Part shown: in pieces, positions 23,817 through 32,410 of the stretch
Layout: the number at the start of each line of letters is the position of its first letter
How positions within the stretch are numbered: the stretch's first letter is position 1
From: JBOFBH01 sp051657715
GTDB taxonomy: Bacteria > Actinomycetota > Actinomycetes > Actinomycetales > Angustibacteraceae
Direction of reading: 5' to 3'
Assembly: GCA_051657715.1 (NCBI GenBank)
Contig: JBOFLF010000015.1
Span: forward strand, 30,590 to 94,589
DNA: 64,000 nt
Notes under the pieces: generated by a model
What the model was told of the DNA's origin: nothing
Databases searched by the model: none
What the model saw: only the letters and a program-made list of their open reading frames with translations
Made by a program: the position numbers and the translations under genes

Positions 23817-24293
23817 TCAGGTGGCGTCGGCGTCGAAGGCGTGCCGTACCCCGCCCGGTGCCTGACCTGGACGCCGGTCAGCCTCGCCGTCCTGCTCTCG
23901 ATCGGCGACCTCGTCCGTCACCGCAGTCGCGACGGTGTGGTCTGTCGCTCGTGAAGCGCGGCCGTTGCGGCCACCAGCCGCGCCGTCTCGGCCGTCCTGC
24001 AGGCCCAGGGGGTCGTCGCGGATGCCGAGCGGGTCGTCGTCACCATCGAGAAGCGCCTCGCGGACGATCCGGCGCGGGTCGTAGCGGCGAGGGTCCAGCG
24101 CTTGCCAGTCGACGTCGTCGAAGTCCTCCCCCATCTCGGCGCGCACCTGCTCACGAGCCCGCGTGGCGAACACCCGCAGCTCCCGTACCAGGCGAGCCAG
24201 CTGAGCGGCGTACTGCGGCAACCGCTCAGGCCCGAGTACGACGAGCGCCACGAGGATGAGGATCACGAACTCCCAGCCGTTGATGCTCGCCAT
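23817..24293 (-). CDS. tatB: Sec-independent protein translocase subunit TatB
   Basis: This 158-residue protein has one N-terminal membrane helix (W-E-F-V-I-L-I-L-V-A-L-V-V-L) followed by the G-P-E-R-L-P hinge and a long amphipathic helix, which is the TatA/B plan; the length and extended charged tail fit TatB. It receives twin-arginine signal peptides with TatC in the cytoplasmic membrane. It lies 85 bases downstream of the rseA-type gene on the same strand. In M. tuberculosis htrA separates rseA from tatB; here that gene is absent. The tail is disordered and Asp/Arg-rich. Confidence 0.88.
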   Translation of the reverse strand: MASINGWEFVILILVALVVLGPERLPQYAAQLARLVRELRVFATRAREQVRAEMGEDFDDVDWQALDPRRYDPRRIVREALLDGDDDPLGIRDDPLGLQDGRDGAAGGRNGRASRATDHTVATAVTDEVADREQDGEADRRPGQAPGGVRHAFDADAT

Positions 24294-24378
24294 CCCCTCA
24301 TCATCCCTCAGACGCGGCGGCTGCGACCATGCCGCGTCATGGCGGCAACTTCCAGCCAGCTCACGAACTGCGGTTGGC

Positions 24379-25308
24379 TCAGCGCCCGTCCCGCGCGACG
24401 GCAGCCGGCCGCGTCGAGAATCCTGGTCGGGTCAGCGAACGTGGCGGTGTCGGATCCGGTAGAGCCGCCGTCCGGGGCAGCCACCACCTGGCGCGTGGTG
24501 CCACCGTTGCCTGCACCGGCACGGAGACGATGCCGATCGCCGCCGGGCGAGGTGATCGGCCCACCTCACCAGAACCAGCCACCTGGAACGGCGAACCAGA
24601 CGATCCGAGAGCACCAGCAGTCACCGGGGCCACGGACCAGGCGCCACGGAACTCAGCGGACTGCCGATCGATGGACGCCGCCGTCGTCGGTGCTGGACGC
24701 GACGCACCGAGGGCGAGCTCGGGCGCCAATCCCGAGCGCGGACCCGCAGGGGCTACCGGCGCCACCGAGCTGAGCAGGCTCACCGCGACCACACCGGCAC
24801 CGAGCGCGCCGACCGCGACCGCCGCGACCGATCGGCGGACCCGGCGCCCAGTACTGGACCCGAGCCAAGCCGGGGGCGGTGCTAGCGACGCCCTGGCCGC
24901 GGCAGCTGGCCTGGCTGGCCGGCCGGCCACCTGCCGGAGAACGATCGGGTGGTCGAGCACCAACCGTCGCGTCCGCCACGACCCCGCTGGCGGCTCCTTG
25001 TGGTGGGCGGCGATCCGCGCGAAGGGTGCCGGCGCCATCCCTGGCCCGGCGGGTCGACGAAGGGGCACCGGGCCACCCGGCTCGGCCAGCAGCATGAGGT
25101 CGTCCAGCAGCCGCCGGGATGGCTCCGGGACGCCGGTGCCGTGCAGGGCGTGCCGGACCCGCTGCTCGGCCTGCAGCGCCATACGACACCTGACACACCC
25201 CAGGGTGTGCGCGAGCGCGCGAGCGCGCGCATCCGCTGGCATCGACCCGTCGGCCAACGCCGACACCCGCTTACCCAAGCAAGGGCCATGAGACGACCAC
25301 CGAGTCAC
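24379..25308 (-). CDS. rseA: Zinc-containing anti-sigma factor of SigE (RseA-like)
   Basis: This 309-residue protein has an N-terminal anti-sigma domain with the ZAS motif H-x3-C-x2-C (H-T-L-G-C-V-R-C near residue 34) and a single transmembrane segment near 165-185 (S-V-A-A-V-A-V-G-A-L-G-A-G-V-V-A-V). An extracytoplasmic Pro/Ala/Arg-rich tail follows. It should hold SigE at the membrane and release it on envelope or redox stress. It overlaps the sigE stop by four bases. The mycobacterial RseA is shorter, and the long outer domain here could be a sensor. Confidence 0.85.
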   Translation of the reverse strand: MTRWSSHGPCLGKRVSALADGSMPADARARALAHTLGCVRCRMALQAEQRVRHALHGTGVPEPSRRLLDDLMLLAEPGGPVPLRRPAGPGMAPAPFARIAAHHKEPPAGSWRTRRLVLDHPIVLRQVAGRPARPAAAARASLAPPPAWLGSSTGRRVRRSVAAVAVGALGAGVVAVSLLSSVAPVAPAGPRSGLAPELALGASRPAPTTAASIDRQSAEFRGAWSVAPVTAGALGSSGSPFQVAGSGEVGRSPRPAAIGIVSVPVQATVAPRARWWLPRTAALPDPTPPRSLTRPGFSTRPAAVARDGR

Positions 25309-26027
25309 GATCGGCCCTCCGGGTCACCGGAGCAGCGACCATCCCGGACCCCCAGGCGCACTGGAGCGGTTCTCGGGGACCCTGCCGAGGTGATGTCGGT
25401 GCCCGGTCGGCGATGTGCCAACGCGGCACGCAACTGTGCTCGGCCTCGATGGATCCGCGACCGGACCGTCCCTAGCTTCACCCCCAGGGTGGCCGCGACC
25501 TCCTCGTAGCTGAACCCTTCGATGTCACACAGCACCACCGCCGCGCGGAACGCCGGGGCCAGCGAGTCCAGTGCCCGCTGCACGTCGTCGTCGAGGTGGG
25601 TGTCGTCGTACACCCGAGACGGGTCTGGTTCCCTGCCGACCAGCCGGTCGTGGGTCTCCGGCGGCAGGGTGTCGAACCGGACGCGCTTGCGGCGGCGCAC
25701 TCCGTCGAGGAACAGGTTGGTGGTGATCCGGTGCAGCCACCCCTCGAACGTCCCCGGCCGGTAGGAGGACAAGCTCCGGAAGACCCGGACGAAGACCTCT
25801 TGGGTCAAGTCCTCCGCGTCGTGCGCGTTGCCGGTGAGCCGGTACGCCAGCCGGTACACCCGGGCCGAGTGGTCGGCGACGATCTGCTCCCAGCTCGGGG
25901 GTTGCCAGCCGGGCTCGGCGGCTGACTGGCCAGCTTGGTTGAAGGGCTGGCCTGGGCGGTCGGTGAGCGCCAGATCGGCGGCGGACGCTGAGGTTGCTGA
26001 CTGGGACGCGTGCAGCATGGTGGTCAT
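25305..26027 (-). CDS. sigE: Extracytoplasmic-function sigma factor SigE
   Basis: This protein of about 240 residues has sigma-70 region 2 (V-Y-R-L-A-Y-R-L-T-G-N-A-H-D-A-E-D-L-T, then W-L-H-R-I-T-T-N) and region 4 (F-S-Y-E-E-V-A-A-T-L-G-V-K-L-G-T-V-R-S-R-I-H-R-G-R). A disordered N-terminal extension precedes region 2. In M. tuberculosis SigE governs the response to surface stress and heat. ATG 26027 (or 26018) is preferred over 26090 because a candidate ECF promoter at 26104-26076 would place the transcription start downstream of 26090. The stop overlaps rseA, and the divergent gene is an O-methyltransferase as at Rv1220c-Rv1221. Confidence 0.93.
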   Translation of the reverse strand: MTTMLHASQSATSASAADLALTDRPGQPFNQAGQSAAEPGWQPPSWEQIVADHSARVYRLAYRLTGNAHDAEDLTQEVFVRVFRSLSSYRPGTFEGWLHRITTNLFLDGVRRRKRVRFDTLPPETHDRLVGREPDPSRVYDDTHLDDDVQRALDSLAPAFRAAVVLCDIEGFSYEEVAATLGVKLGTVRSRIHRGRAQLRAALAHRRPGTDITSAGSPRTAPVRLGVRDGRCSGDPEGRS

Positions 26028-26075
26028 GGTGGCTCGCCTGCTCCTCTCCCGCGACCCGTGACGCGTCCTCCCGGT

Positions 26076-26104
26076 CAACGGGTGGGCCACGCCTGCCGTT
26101 CCCC
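26076..26104 (-). promoter_or_regulatory. Candidate ECF (SigE-type) autoregulatory promoter
   Basis: On the minus strand GGGGAAC (26104-26098) and CGTTG (26080-26076) are separated by 17 bases, matching the GGAAC/CGTT pattern of SigE/SigH-class promoters. Transcription would begin near 26068, some 40 bases before the ATG at 26027. Confidence 0.45.
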
Positions 26105-26275
26105 GGGATCTCCGAGCAGGCCGGGCGCACTAGGCTGATCGTGCTCGCCGCTCCCGGGAACAACCTGGGAGCTGGCTGGGCAACCCCTCCGGGGCCGACG
26201 ATCAGCGCCCAGCCCCGGTGCAGGCAGTCCCACCGTGGTGCTCGATATCGAGCGTCTGAGCCATCGAAGAGGTGC

Positions 26276-26911
26276 GTGATCGGCGTCCGCAAACCAGCCA
26301 GCCTGGCCTACAGCGACTCCTACATCGCCGAGGACGATGTCCTCGTCCGTGCTCGGGCACGCGCCGACGAGCTGGGGTGTCCGGCGACACCACCCGGTTC
26401 CGGCGCGGTCCTGCGGATGCTGGCAGCTGTGCTGCCCGCCCACGCGGCCGTGGAGATCGGGACCGGTGCCGGCGTGTCTGGGATCTGGTTGCTGCGCGGA
26501 ATGCCCACACCCGGGGTCCTCACCACGATCGATGTCGAGCCCGAGCACCAGCGAGCCGCGCGCGAGGCATTCGCCGAGGCAGGTATCCCGAACAACCGCA
26601 CGCGGGTGATCACCGGGCGAGCGCTGGAGGTGTTACCCCGACTCTCCGACGGCGGGTACGACCTCGTGCTGTGCGCCGCCGCGCCGGCCGAGTACGAGGA
26701 CTACCTCTCACAGAGCCTGCGACTGCTGCGTCCGGGTGGGGTGCTGATCTTCGACCACGCGCTCTGGCACGACCGGGTGGCCGACCCGGCTCAGCGAGAC
26801 GAATCCACCACAGCAGTCCGCGAGCTCGGCAGACAGGTACGGGAGCACAAGCAGCTGGTACCGGCCCTGCTGCCGTGCGGCGACGGCCTGCTCGTCGCTG
26901 TTCGTCGCTGA
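26276..26911 (+). CDS. SAM-dependent O-methyltransferase (Rv1220c-like)
   Basis: This 211-residue class I methyltransferase of the caffeoyl-CoA O-methyltransferase-like family has the SAM-binding glycine loop V-E-I-G-T-G-A-G-V-S-G, an acidic strand end (T-T-I-D-V-E-P-E), then D-L-V-L-C-A-A and L-R-P-G-G-V-L-I-F-D-H-A-L-W. The GTG at 26276 has GAAGAGG immediately upstream; the longer frame has no coding character. Its divergent placement from sigE is conserved in mycobacteria, where the substrate is not established. It may be co-regulated with SigE through the shared intergenic region. Confidence 0.88.
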   Translation: MIGVRKPASLAYSDSYIAEDDVLVRARARADELGCPATPPGSGAVLRMLAAVLPAHAAVEIGTGAGVSGIWLLRGMPTPGVLTTIDVEPEHQRAAREAFAEAGIPNNRTRVITGRALEVLPRLSDGGYDLVLCAAAPAEYEDYLSQSLRLLRPGGVLIFDHALWHDRVADPAQRDESTTAVRELGRQVREHKQLVPALLPCGDGLLVAVRR

Positions 26912-26933
26912 TCGAGCTGGTCAGTTCGACTGG

Positions 26934-27278
26934 TTAGCAACCGGGGCCGGCACCGGCCACGAACCCCGCCGCCCCCTCGGCGATCGCGACCACCTCGAAC
27001 GGCTCGACCGACACCGGCGGGCCGCCGACGATCCGCGAACCAGAGCTGTCGGCCGCGGTAGCGGCGAACTCAGCGGCGAAGGCGTCCCGGGATGCCGCGT
27101 CGGCCCACACGTACGTGCCCTCGAACCACACCCGCTCAGACATCCGCCAGGTCTTGAACCGCAGGCCCTCGCGGCCCGAGAACCGGGCCAACGACGTGCC
27201 GGTCACATACTCTCGCAGCCGGTCCGAAACGTCGGGGTCGGCATCGACCAGCGACCAGCGCACCGTCAACCCGTACAT
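26934..27278 (-). CDS. YdhR/antibiotic-biosynthesis monooxygenase-like dimeric barrel protein
   Basis: This 114-residue protein starts at ATG 27278 (MYGLTVRWSL) with GGAGGTG just upstream. The pattern R-F-S-G-R-E-G-L-R-F-K-T-W-R-M-S-E-R-V-W-F-E-G-T-Y-V-W-A-D followed by an A-F-A-A-E-F helix and a final V-E-P-F-E-V-V strand is that of ferredoxin-like alpha/beta-barrel proteins related to YdhR. The reaction is unknown; YdhR itself is only a putative monooxygenase. It lies 121 bases downstream of pepA on the same strand, separated by a short tandem repeat. Confidence 0.65.
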   Translation of the reverse strand: MYGLTVRWSLVDADPDVSDRLREYVTGTSLARFSGREGLRFKTWRMSERVWFEGTYVWADAASRDAFAAEFAATAADSSGSRIVGGPPVSVEPFEVVAIAEGAAGFVAGAGPGC

Positions 27279-27356
27279 GAGCACCTCCAGGTGAGGCGTC
27301 CGCCGCGGCGGACGTGGTGGGCACGGGTCCACGGTCGCAGGACGCGATCCTCGCGC

Positions 27357-27400
27357 CAACACCGCCATGGCAACACCGCCCTGGTCAACACCGCCATGGT
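27357..27400. repeat. Three 14-15-base tandem repeats at the pepA 3' end
   Basis: CAACACCGCCATGG (27357), CAACACCGCCCTGGT (27371) and CAACACCGCCATGGT (27386) follow each other directly, ending at the pepA stop codon (27400-27402). Confidence 0.85.
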
Positions 27401-29019
27401 CACCGCAGCGCGAGTAACCACTGCAGCAGCAGGCGGGCGCCGAAGCCCGTCCCACCACGGCAGCGCAAGCCAGCGTCCTTGTCACTGCGGGCCGGGCCCG
27501 CGATGTCCAGGTGTGCCCACCGACGACCGCCGGTGAACTCACGCAGGAACAGCGCGGCGGTGATCGCCCCGGCCTTGTTCCGGTCGGTGGATACGTGGCA
27601 CAGATCCGCGACGGCACTGCTCAAGGAGGGCCGATACTCCTCGACCAGCGGCATCCGCCACACCGGTTCGCCGCTGGCCACACCGGCCCGGTCCAACCCG
27701 GTCGCCAGGCGATCGTCGTCGGTGAACAACGCGGCGTGGCCCCGACCGAGGCCGAGCGTCGCGGCGCCGGTGAGCGTCGCGACGTCCACCACCACATCCG
27801 GATCGAGCACGCTGTCGGCGTACCCGAGAGCGTCAGCCAGCACCAGACGGCCCTCGGCATCGGTGTTGCGGACCTCCACGGTCGTCCCTCCGTACGGCAC
27901 GACCACGTCACCGGGCCGGTACGAGCCGGCCCCGATCGCGTTCTCCGCGAGCGCCAGCAGACCGGTGACCCGCACCCGAACCCCCAGCTGGGCACACCGG
28001 AGCAGCACGGCGAGGACGACGCCCGCACCGGTCATGTCCGTCTTCATCGCCACCATCGCGTCCCGGGGCTTCAGCGACAGGCCACCGGAGTCGAACGTGA
28101 TGCCCTTGCCGATCACCACCACGTGCAGCGGTTCACCGGACCGCCCCCGAGCCGTGGATCGCCCAGCCGGCAATCGATCGGAGGACGGCTGATAGGCCAG
28201 CTGCACCATCCGAGGCGGGTTCACCGACCCGCCTCCTACCGCGACCAGACCGCCGAAACCCGAGCGCGCCAGCTCTCGGTGGTCCCAGACCCGCACGGCA
28301 AGTCCTGCTCGGGTGCCGAACCGCCGGGCGCGACCGGCCAGCCACGCTGGTGTCTTGGTGGACGCCGGAGTCTGGGCCAGGTCTCGCGCCACCACCGTCG
28401 CCTGGGCCAGGCGCGCCCCTCGGTCGAGGTCGGGCTGACCAAGCCGGCCGACCACGTCGACCCGGCGGACTGGCGATGTACCGGTGCTACGGGAGGCCGC
28501 GCCCTCGCGTCCTGTGCCACCGATCCCCACGCGGGCAGGGACGTAGGAGCCGAGCACCAGGCCCTCGGCGAAGGCGCCGGCCGCTGCCGCGGGGATTACG
28601 CCCACGCCCACGACCAGCCGGTCTCGACCGCGACAGGCACGCGCCAAAGCTGCCCCGGCCGATCGGAACGCGGCCGGGTGGCCGTCACCTAGCCCGAACA
28701 GCAACACCCGCTGGACCGCCTGCGCAACGTCATCACCGGGGTCGGCGTGACCATGGGCGTCGCTGGTGCTCGGTCGGCCCGATGGCGATGACCACGGCAC
28801 CCGGACGACCTGGGCCTGCGAGCCGTCGATGTGCTCCAGGTCGATCACAGAATCCAGCGCGATGCCGAGACGCTCCGCCAGCCGCCGGTCCGCAGCGGCG
28901 AGCACGGGTCGTCCGGCAACGGGCCGGACCGGCAGCGCCAGCACGTCCACTACCCCCGCCAGGCCGGTCACCGCGGCCATCGCCGATCCGGGGACCGCCC
29001 GGATCTGGAGTGACCGCAC
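27400..29019 (-). CDS. pepA: Leucyl aminopeptidase (M17 family)
   Basis: The protein (about 539 residues) has the M17 fold: a variable N-domain (to about 190) and a catalytic C-domain with the signature NTDAEGRL, the metal-binding G-K-G-I-T-F-D-S-G-G-L-S-L-K-P and M-K-T-D-M-T-G-A, and G-A-A-T-L. It removes N-terminal residues from peptides using two divalent metals. GTG 29019 has AGGGAGG seven bases upstream and is preferred over the longer frame. A Gly/Arg-rich insertion of about 35 residues lies between the domains (R-E-G-A-A-S-R-S-T-G). It is probably cytosolic and involved in peptide turnover. Confidence 0.93.
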   Translation of the reverse strand: MRSLQIRAVPGSAMAAVTGLAGVVDVLALPVRPVAGRPVLAAADRRLAERLGIALDSVIDLEHIDGSQAQVVRVPWSSPSGRPSTSDAHGHADPGDDVAQAVQRVLLFGLGDGHPAAFRSAGAALARACRGRDRLVVGVGVIPAAAAGAFAEGLVLGSYVPARVGIGGTGREGAASRSTGTSPVRRVDVVGRLGQPDLDRGARLAQATVVARDLAQTPASTKTPAWLAGRARRFGTRAGLAVRVWDHRELARSGFGGLVAVGGGSVNPPRMVQLAYQPSSDRLPAGRSTARGRSGEPLHVVVIGKGITFDSGGLSLKPRDAMVAMKTDMTGAGVVLAVLLRCAQLGVRVRVTGLLALAENAIGAGSYRPGDVVVPYGGTTVEVRNTDAEGRLVLADALGYADSVLDPDVVVDVATLTGAATLGLGRGHAALFTDDDRLATGLDRAGVASGEPVWRMPLVEEYRPSLSSAVADLCHVSTDRNKAGAITAALFLREFTGGRRWAHLDIAGPARSDKDAGLRCRGGTGFGARLLLQWLLALR

Positions 29020-29133
29020 TGCACCTCCCTGTCCTGATCCGCGAGTGGTGATCACCGCAACCTGCCTGAGTCGTCTGACCCTACGACGGGTCGCGCCCGT
29101 CAACCGTGGCTAGCTGACGAACGGGACCACCCG

Positions 29134-29274
29134 ATGGCGGCATCCGGCCAGAACCAGTCACCGGATCTCCCTCCGCAGGAGAAGCCGCGGGTCACCAAGA
29201 CGACCCGCACCGTCCGCGCAAGCGTCAACGACGTGGGGTCAGCCCACAGCGCCCTTGAGCGCATCGCCGAGTGA
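29134..29274 (+). CDS. Possible 46-residue protein
   Basis: ATG 29134 to TGA 29272-29274 encodes a small charged protein (ends S-A-L-E-R-I-A-E) with high GC at third positions, as in real genes here. Its last 36 bases overlap the 3' end of the convergent DUF3117 gene and there is no clear ribosome-binding site, so it may be spurious. No family is recognised. Confidence 0.25.
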   Translation: MAASGQNQSPDLPPQEKPRVTKTTRTVRASVNDVGSAHSALERIAE

Positions 29275-29406
29275 CGTAGCTTCATCCGGGGTCATCTCGA
29301 CCACCAGCCGACCACCGCCGTCCAGCGGCATCCGCATCACGATGTCGCGACCTTCTTTGGTCACCTCGAGCGGACCGTCCCCAGTCCTCGGCTTCATGGC
29401 GGCCAT
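29239..29406 (-). CDS. DUF3117 small conserved protein
   Basis: This 55-residue protein begins M-A-A-M-K-P-R-T-G-D-G-P-L-E-V-T-K-E-G-R, then G-G-R-L-V-V-E-M-T-P-D-E-A, the near-invariant sequence of the actinobacterial DUF3117 family (Rv1211 in M. tuberculosis, from memory). It is strongly conserved yet functionally unassigned. The first ATG at 29406 gives the family N-terminus. The gene is divergent from the enoyl-CoA hydratase gene, with about 175 bases between. Confidence 0.92.
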   Translation of the reverse strand: MAAMKPRTGDGPLEVTKEGRDIVMRMPLDGGGRLVVEMTPDEATSLGDALKGAVG

Positions 29407-29581
29407 TCGCCGACCCCTTTCGCTGTTCGCGGGCAGCACCGCCGCCCGGTAGGCGGACCACGGGCGGTTGTCGCCGCCTAGTATCCCGCGTAGCCCGGCG
29501 ACGTGGAAATCGTGCGTCCGGCAACGCGACGGAGGGCGCGAACCCGGACGAGGTTCGGCCCCTTCAGAAGGAAGGTCTGCC

Positions 29582-30427
29582 GTGACCGGACCGCAACCGA
29601 CCGCGCAGTCAGATCCCGCGGACCACGCCAGCGTCGGATGTTCTCGGGACGGCGCGGTCGCCACGGTCCGGTTGCAGCGGCCCGAGACGATGAACTCGCT
29701 CGACCTGGCGACCAAGACCGCGCTGCTGTCCGCGCTTCGTGAGGTCGCTGATGACCCAGCGGTGCGGGCCGTCGTGCTCACCGGAACCGGTCGCGCGTTC
29801 AGCGCCGGCCAAGACTTGCGCGAGCACGCCGCAGCACTGGACGCAGCGCGGGCCGGGCCGCGCAACGCCGCAGAGCTAGGCCGGACGGTTCGCGAGCACT
29901 ACAACCCCATCGCCTCGGTGCTGGCCACCATGCCGAAACCGGTGATCGCCGCGGTGAACGGCATCGCTGCCGGCGCCGGGGCGTCGTTCGCGTTCGCCTG
30001 TGACGTCCGGCTGGTGGCCGCCAGCGCCGGCTTCAACCTGGCTTTCACCGGGATCGGGCTGTCCTGCGACTCTGGTGCGTCCTGGTGGCTGCCCCGATTG
30101 GTTGGGTCGGCAAAGGCCGTCGAACTGCTGCTGATGCCCCGCACCATCGCGGCTGACGAAGCGCTGACCCTCGGCTTGGCCACCCGGGTCGTCGCGGACG
30201 ACCAGCTGCCGGCCGCCGCTGCCGAGCTCGCCGGCCTGCTCGCCGCTGGCCCCACCCAGGCGTACGCCGCCGCCCGCCGGGCGCTGGCGTTCTCCGCCAG
30301 CCACGACCTGGCCGCCAGCCTGGCGCATGAGGCCTCCCTGATGGACCAGACCGGGCAGACCGCCGATCACCGGGCTGCCGTCGCCGCCTTTCTCGCCAAA
30401 CGACGCCCGGTGTTCGAGGGGCGCTGA
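29582..30427 (+). CDS. Enoyl-CoA hydratase/isomerase family protein
   Basis: This crotonase-fold protein of about 281 residues has the oxyanion-hole segments A-F-S-A-G-Q-D-L-R (residues about 75-85) and N-G-I-A-A-G-A-G-A-S-F (about 135-145). S-C-D-S-G-A-S-W-W-L-P-R-L-V-G matches the PaaG-like 1,2-epoxyphenylacetyl-CoA isomerase or enoyl-CoA hydratase group; the substrate is uncertain. GTG 29582 is preceded by AGAAGGAAGG. It ends in a typical trimerisation helix. No other beta-oxidation gene is nearby. Confidence 0.88.
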   Translation: MTGPQPTAQSDPADHASVGCSRDGAVATVRLQRPETMNSLDLATKTALLSALREVADDPAVRAVVLTGTGRAFSAGQDLREHAAALDAARAGPRNAAELGRTVREHYNPIASVLATMPKPVIAAVNGIAAGAGASFAFACDVRLVAASAGFNLAFTGIGLSCDSGASWWLPRLVGSAKAVELLLMPRTIAADEALTLGLATRVVADDQLPAAAAELAGLLAAGPTQAYAAARRALAFSASHDLAASLAHEASLMDQTGQTADHRAAVAAFLAKRRPVFEGR

Positions 30428-30449
30428 GGACGCCCGCCGCTGCCCCCGA

Positions 30450-31772
30450 TCAGGGCGGGTAGTCGGTCGGAGGGGTGAAGAGCAGCAGCTCGTGCACCCA
30501 GACCGCTTGGCCCCACAGCCCGATCCCCGCGACCGCGACGATCAGCACCGGCCAGCGCAGCACCCGGGCCAGTACCGCGAACAACGGGAACATCAGCAGC
30601 AGGTACCGGAACGTACTGGTCCAGGGCTCAGTCACGGCGAGCAGGTAGAACGGGTAGCTCAACGACCAGGCAGCCATCTCTGGGCCGATCGACCGACCCC
30701 ACCGGGAGGCCAGCAGCACCAGCAGCGCGATCGCACCCGCTAGCAGCCAGTAGCCGCCACCCGGCCCCCACAACAGCTGAGCGATGCCGACCGCCTGCTG
30801 GAACGGCCGCACCACACCACCGGTTCGCCAGGCCGCCTGGGTGCGCTCGTACGCGTCCGCGGAACCGACCAGGACACCGACGCTCACCGGCCACAGCACG
30901 CTGGACGCGGCGGTGAACAAGCCGAGCGACACCACGCGCAGCTGGTCCACCCGACTGAACGGCTCCCGGCCCAGGTCACCCCAGCCGAGCACGCCATGGT
31001 GCGCGCGGTATCGGGCCAGCAGGTGGGCCAGCACCACGACGGCGAACGGCGCGACCACCGGCCGAGTCAGGGCCAGCGCCAGCACGGCGACCGCGCACCA
31101 GCCGTACCGTCGGCGCAGCAGCGCGTCGGTCGCCAGGGCCAGGAGCAACAGGGCCAGGCTCTCGCTGTACGCGATCTGCAGAGCCGGAGCTGATGGCACC
31201 GCACACAGCAATACCGCACCCCCGAGCGCGGCGCGGCGACCGGCGAGCCGGCGGACTACGCGGGTGACGACGACCACCGCGCAGCCACCCAGCAGCAGGT
31301 TCAGCACTACTGCCGTGGCCGCGAACGGCCAGCCGGTGACCAGCATGACCACCTTGGTGGCATACGGGAAGCCGGGGAAGAACGCCCACGCGTTCTGTTG
31401 AACGACACCGGATCCGTCAGTGGGCAAAGGCAGCGGATAGCCCTGCTCGGCGATGATCTTGTACCACTGTCCGTCCCACAGCTGCGCCATGGCGCTGTAA
31501 CCGGACCGCGACCCGGTCCACACGCTGGGCAGCTGCTCACCGGCCGCCCGGTCGATCAGCAGCGCCCCCCACACCCGAGTGACGACATACCAGGCGAGCA
31601 CCAGGACCGCGTCCGGTAGGTCGCGCACCCGGACGGTCGACCACCGAGCCTTGCCGGCAGCCGGTGCCGCGGACCCGCTCGCGGCCTTCGCCCCGATGGT
31701 GGACCGTGCGGCGGGCGAGGGGTCCGCACGGGTTGCCCCGGTCGGGCCGGCTGGACCGCCTTCCGCGTTCAT
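30450..31772 (-). CDS. PIG-V-like integral membrane mannosyltransferase
   Basis: This 440-residue polytopic protein has about ten hydrophobic helices. The first extracytoplasmic loop contains W-D-G-Q-W-Y-K-I-I-A-E-Q-G-Y-P and N-A-W-A-F-F-P-G-F-P-Y, the signature of PIG-V/GPI mannosyltransferase 2-like proteins; the aspartate of W-D-G-Q-W is the likely catalytic residue. In actinobacteria such GT-C enzymes use polyprenyl-phospho-mannose on lipoglycans or proteins; the acceptor is not predictable. Its ATG overlaps the tag stop by four bases, making it the last gene of a four-gene operon. Confidence 0.78.
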   Translation of the reverse strand: MNAEGGPAGPTGATRADPSPAARSTIGAKAASGSAAPAAGKARWSTVRVRDLPDAVLVLAWYVVTRVWGALLIDRAAGEQLPSVWTGSRSGYSAMAQLWDGQWYKIIAEQGYPLPLPTDGSGVVQQNAWAFFPGFPYATKVVMLVTGWPFAATAVVLNLLLGGCAVVVVTRVVRRLAGRRAALGGAVLLCAVPSAPALQIAYSESLALLLLALATDALLRRRYGWCAVAVLALALTRPVVAPFAVVVLAHLLARYRAHHGVLGWGDLGREPFSRVDQLRVVSLGLFTAASSVLWPVSVGVLVGSADAYERTQAAWRTGGVVRPFQQAVGIAQLLWGPGGGYWLLAGAIALLVLLASRWGRSIGPEMAAWSLSYPFYLLAVTEPWTSTFRYLLLMFPLFAVLARVLRWPVLIVAVAGIGLWGQAVWVHELLLFTPPTDYPP

Positions 31773-32356
31773 CGAGGCGCCACGTGACAGCCGGCCAGGT
31801 GGTCATCAACCAGCCCACACGCTTGCATTGCCGCGTACGCGGTGGTCGGCCCGACGAACGCAAAACCCTTGCTCCGCAGCGCCCCGGCCAAGGACCGGGA
31901 CTCCGCACAGATCGCCGGGACGTCGGCCAGGGCCAGCGGACGCGGACGCGGACCAGCCGGCGCGAACGACCAGACGAACGCGTCCAGGCCACCCTCGCCG
32001 CGCATCCGCAGCACTGCGCGAGCGTTGCCGATAGCGGCGGCGATCTTCGCCCGGTTGCGGACGATCCCCGGATCGGCAAGCAGCCTGTCCCGGTCTGCGT
32101 CGTCGTAGGTGGCAACCCGCTCTGGATCGAACCGGTCGAACGCCCGCCGAAACCCCTCCCGCTTGCGCAGGATCGTCAGCCACGACAACCCCGACTGGAA
32201 CGCCTCCAGCGTCAACCGCTCGAACAACGCCTGCTCCCCACGCACCACCCGACCCCACTCATGGTCGTGATACGCCAGGTAGTCCGGCGACTGGCCGACC
32301 CAACCGCACCGTGCCCGCCCGTCCGTCCCGACGACGACTCCGGAGTCGGTCGGCAT
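31769..32356 (-). CDS. tag: DNA-3-methyladenine glycosylase I
   Basis: This 195-residue protein contains the Tag family landmarks R-C-G-W-V near residue 15, Y-H-D-H-E-W-G near 29, F-E-R-L-T-L-E-A-F-Q-S-G-L-S-W-L-T-I-L and the helix-hairpin R-N-R-A-K-I-A-A-A-I-G-N-A, with C-terminal K-G-F-A-F-V-G-P-T-T-A-Y-A-x-M-Q-A-C-G-L-V-D-D-H. The His and Cys residues that bind the structural zinc (C near 17, H near 31, H near 186, C near 190) are present. It excises 3-methyladenine from alkylated DNA. GAGGAGG lies before ATG 32356. It corresponds to Rv1210. Confidence 0.95.
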   Translation of the reverse strand: MPTDSGVVVGTDGRARCGWVGQSPDYLAYHDHEWGRVVRGEQALFERLTLEAFQSGLSWLTILRKREGFRRAFDRFDPERVATYDDADRDRLLADPGIVRNRAKIAAAIGNARAVLRMRGEGGLDAFVWSFAPAGPRPRPLALADVPAICAESRSLAGALRSKGFAFVGPTTAYAAMQACGLVDDHLAGCHVAPR

Positions 32357-32410
32357 CGCTACCTCCTCATCGCTCTGACCACCTGACCGGCTCGATCGCT
32401 GCCCGGACGG

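Noticed and set aside
29134..29274. Firm annotation of the 46-residue gene
   Set aside because: Kept only at low confidence because its end overlaps the well-supported DUF3117 gene and no ribosome-binding site is seen.
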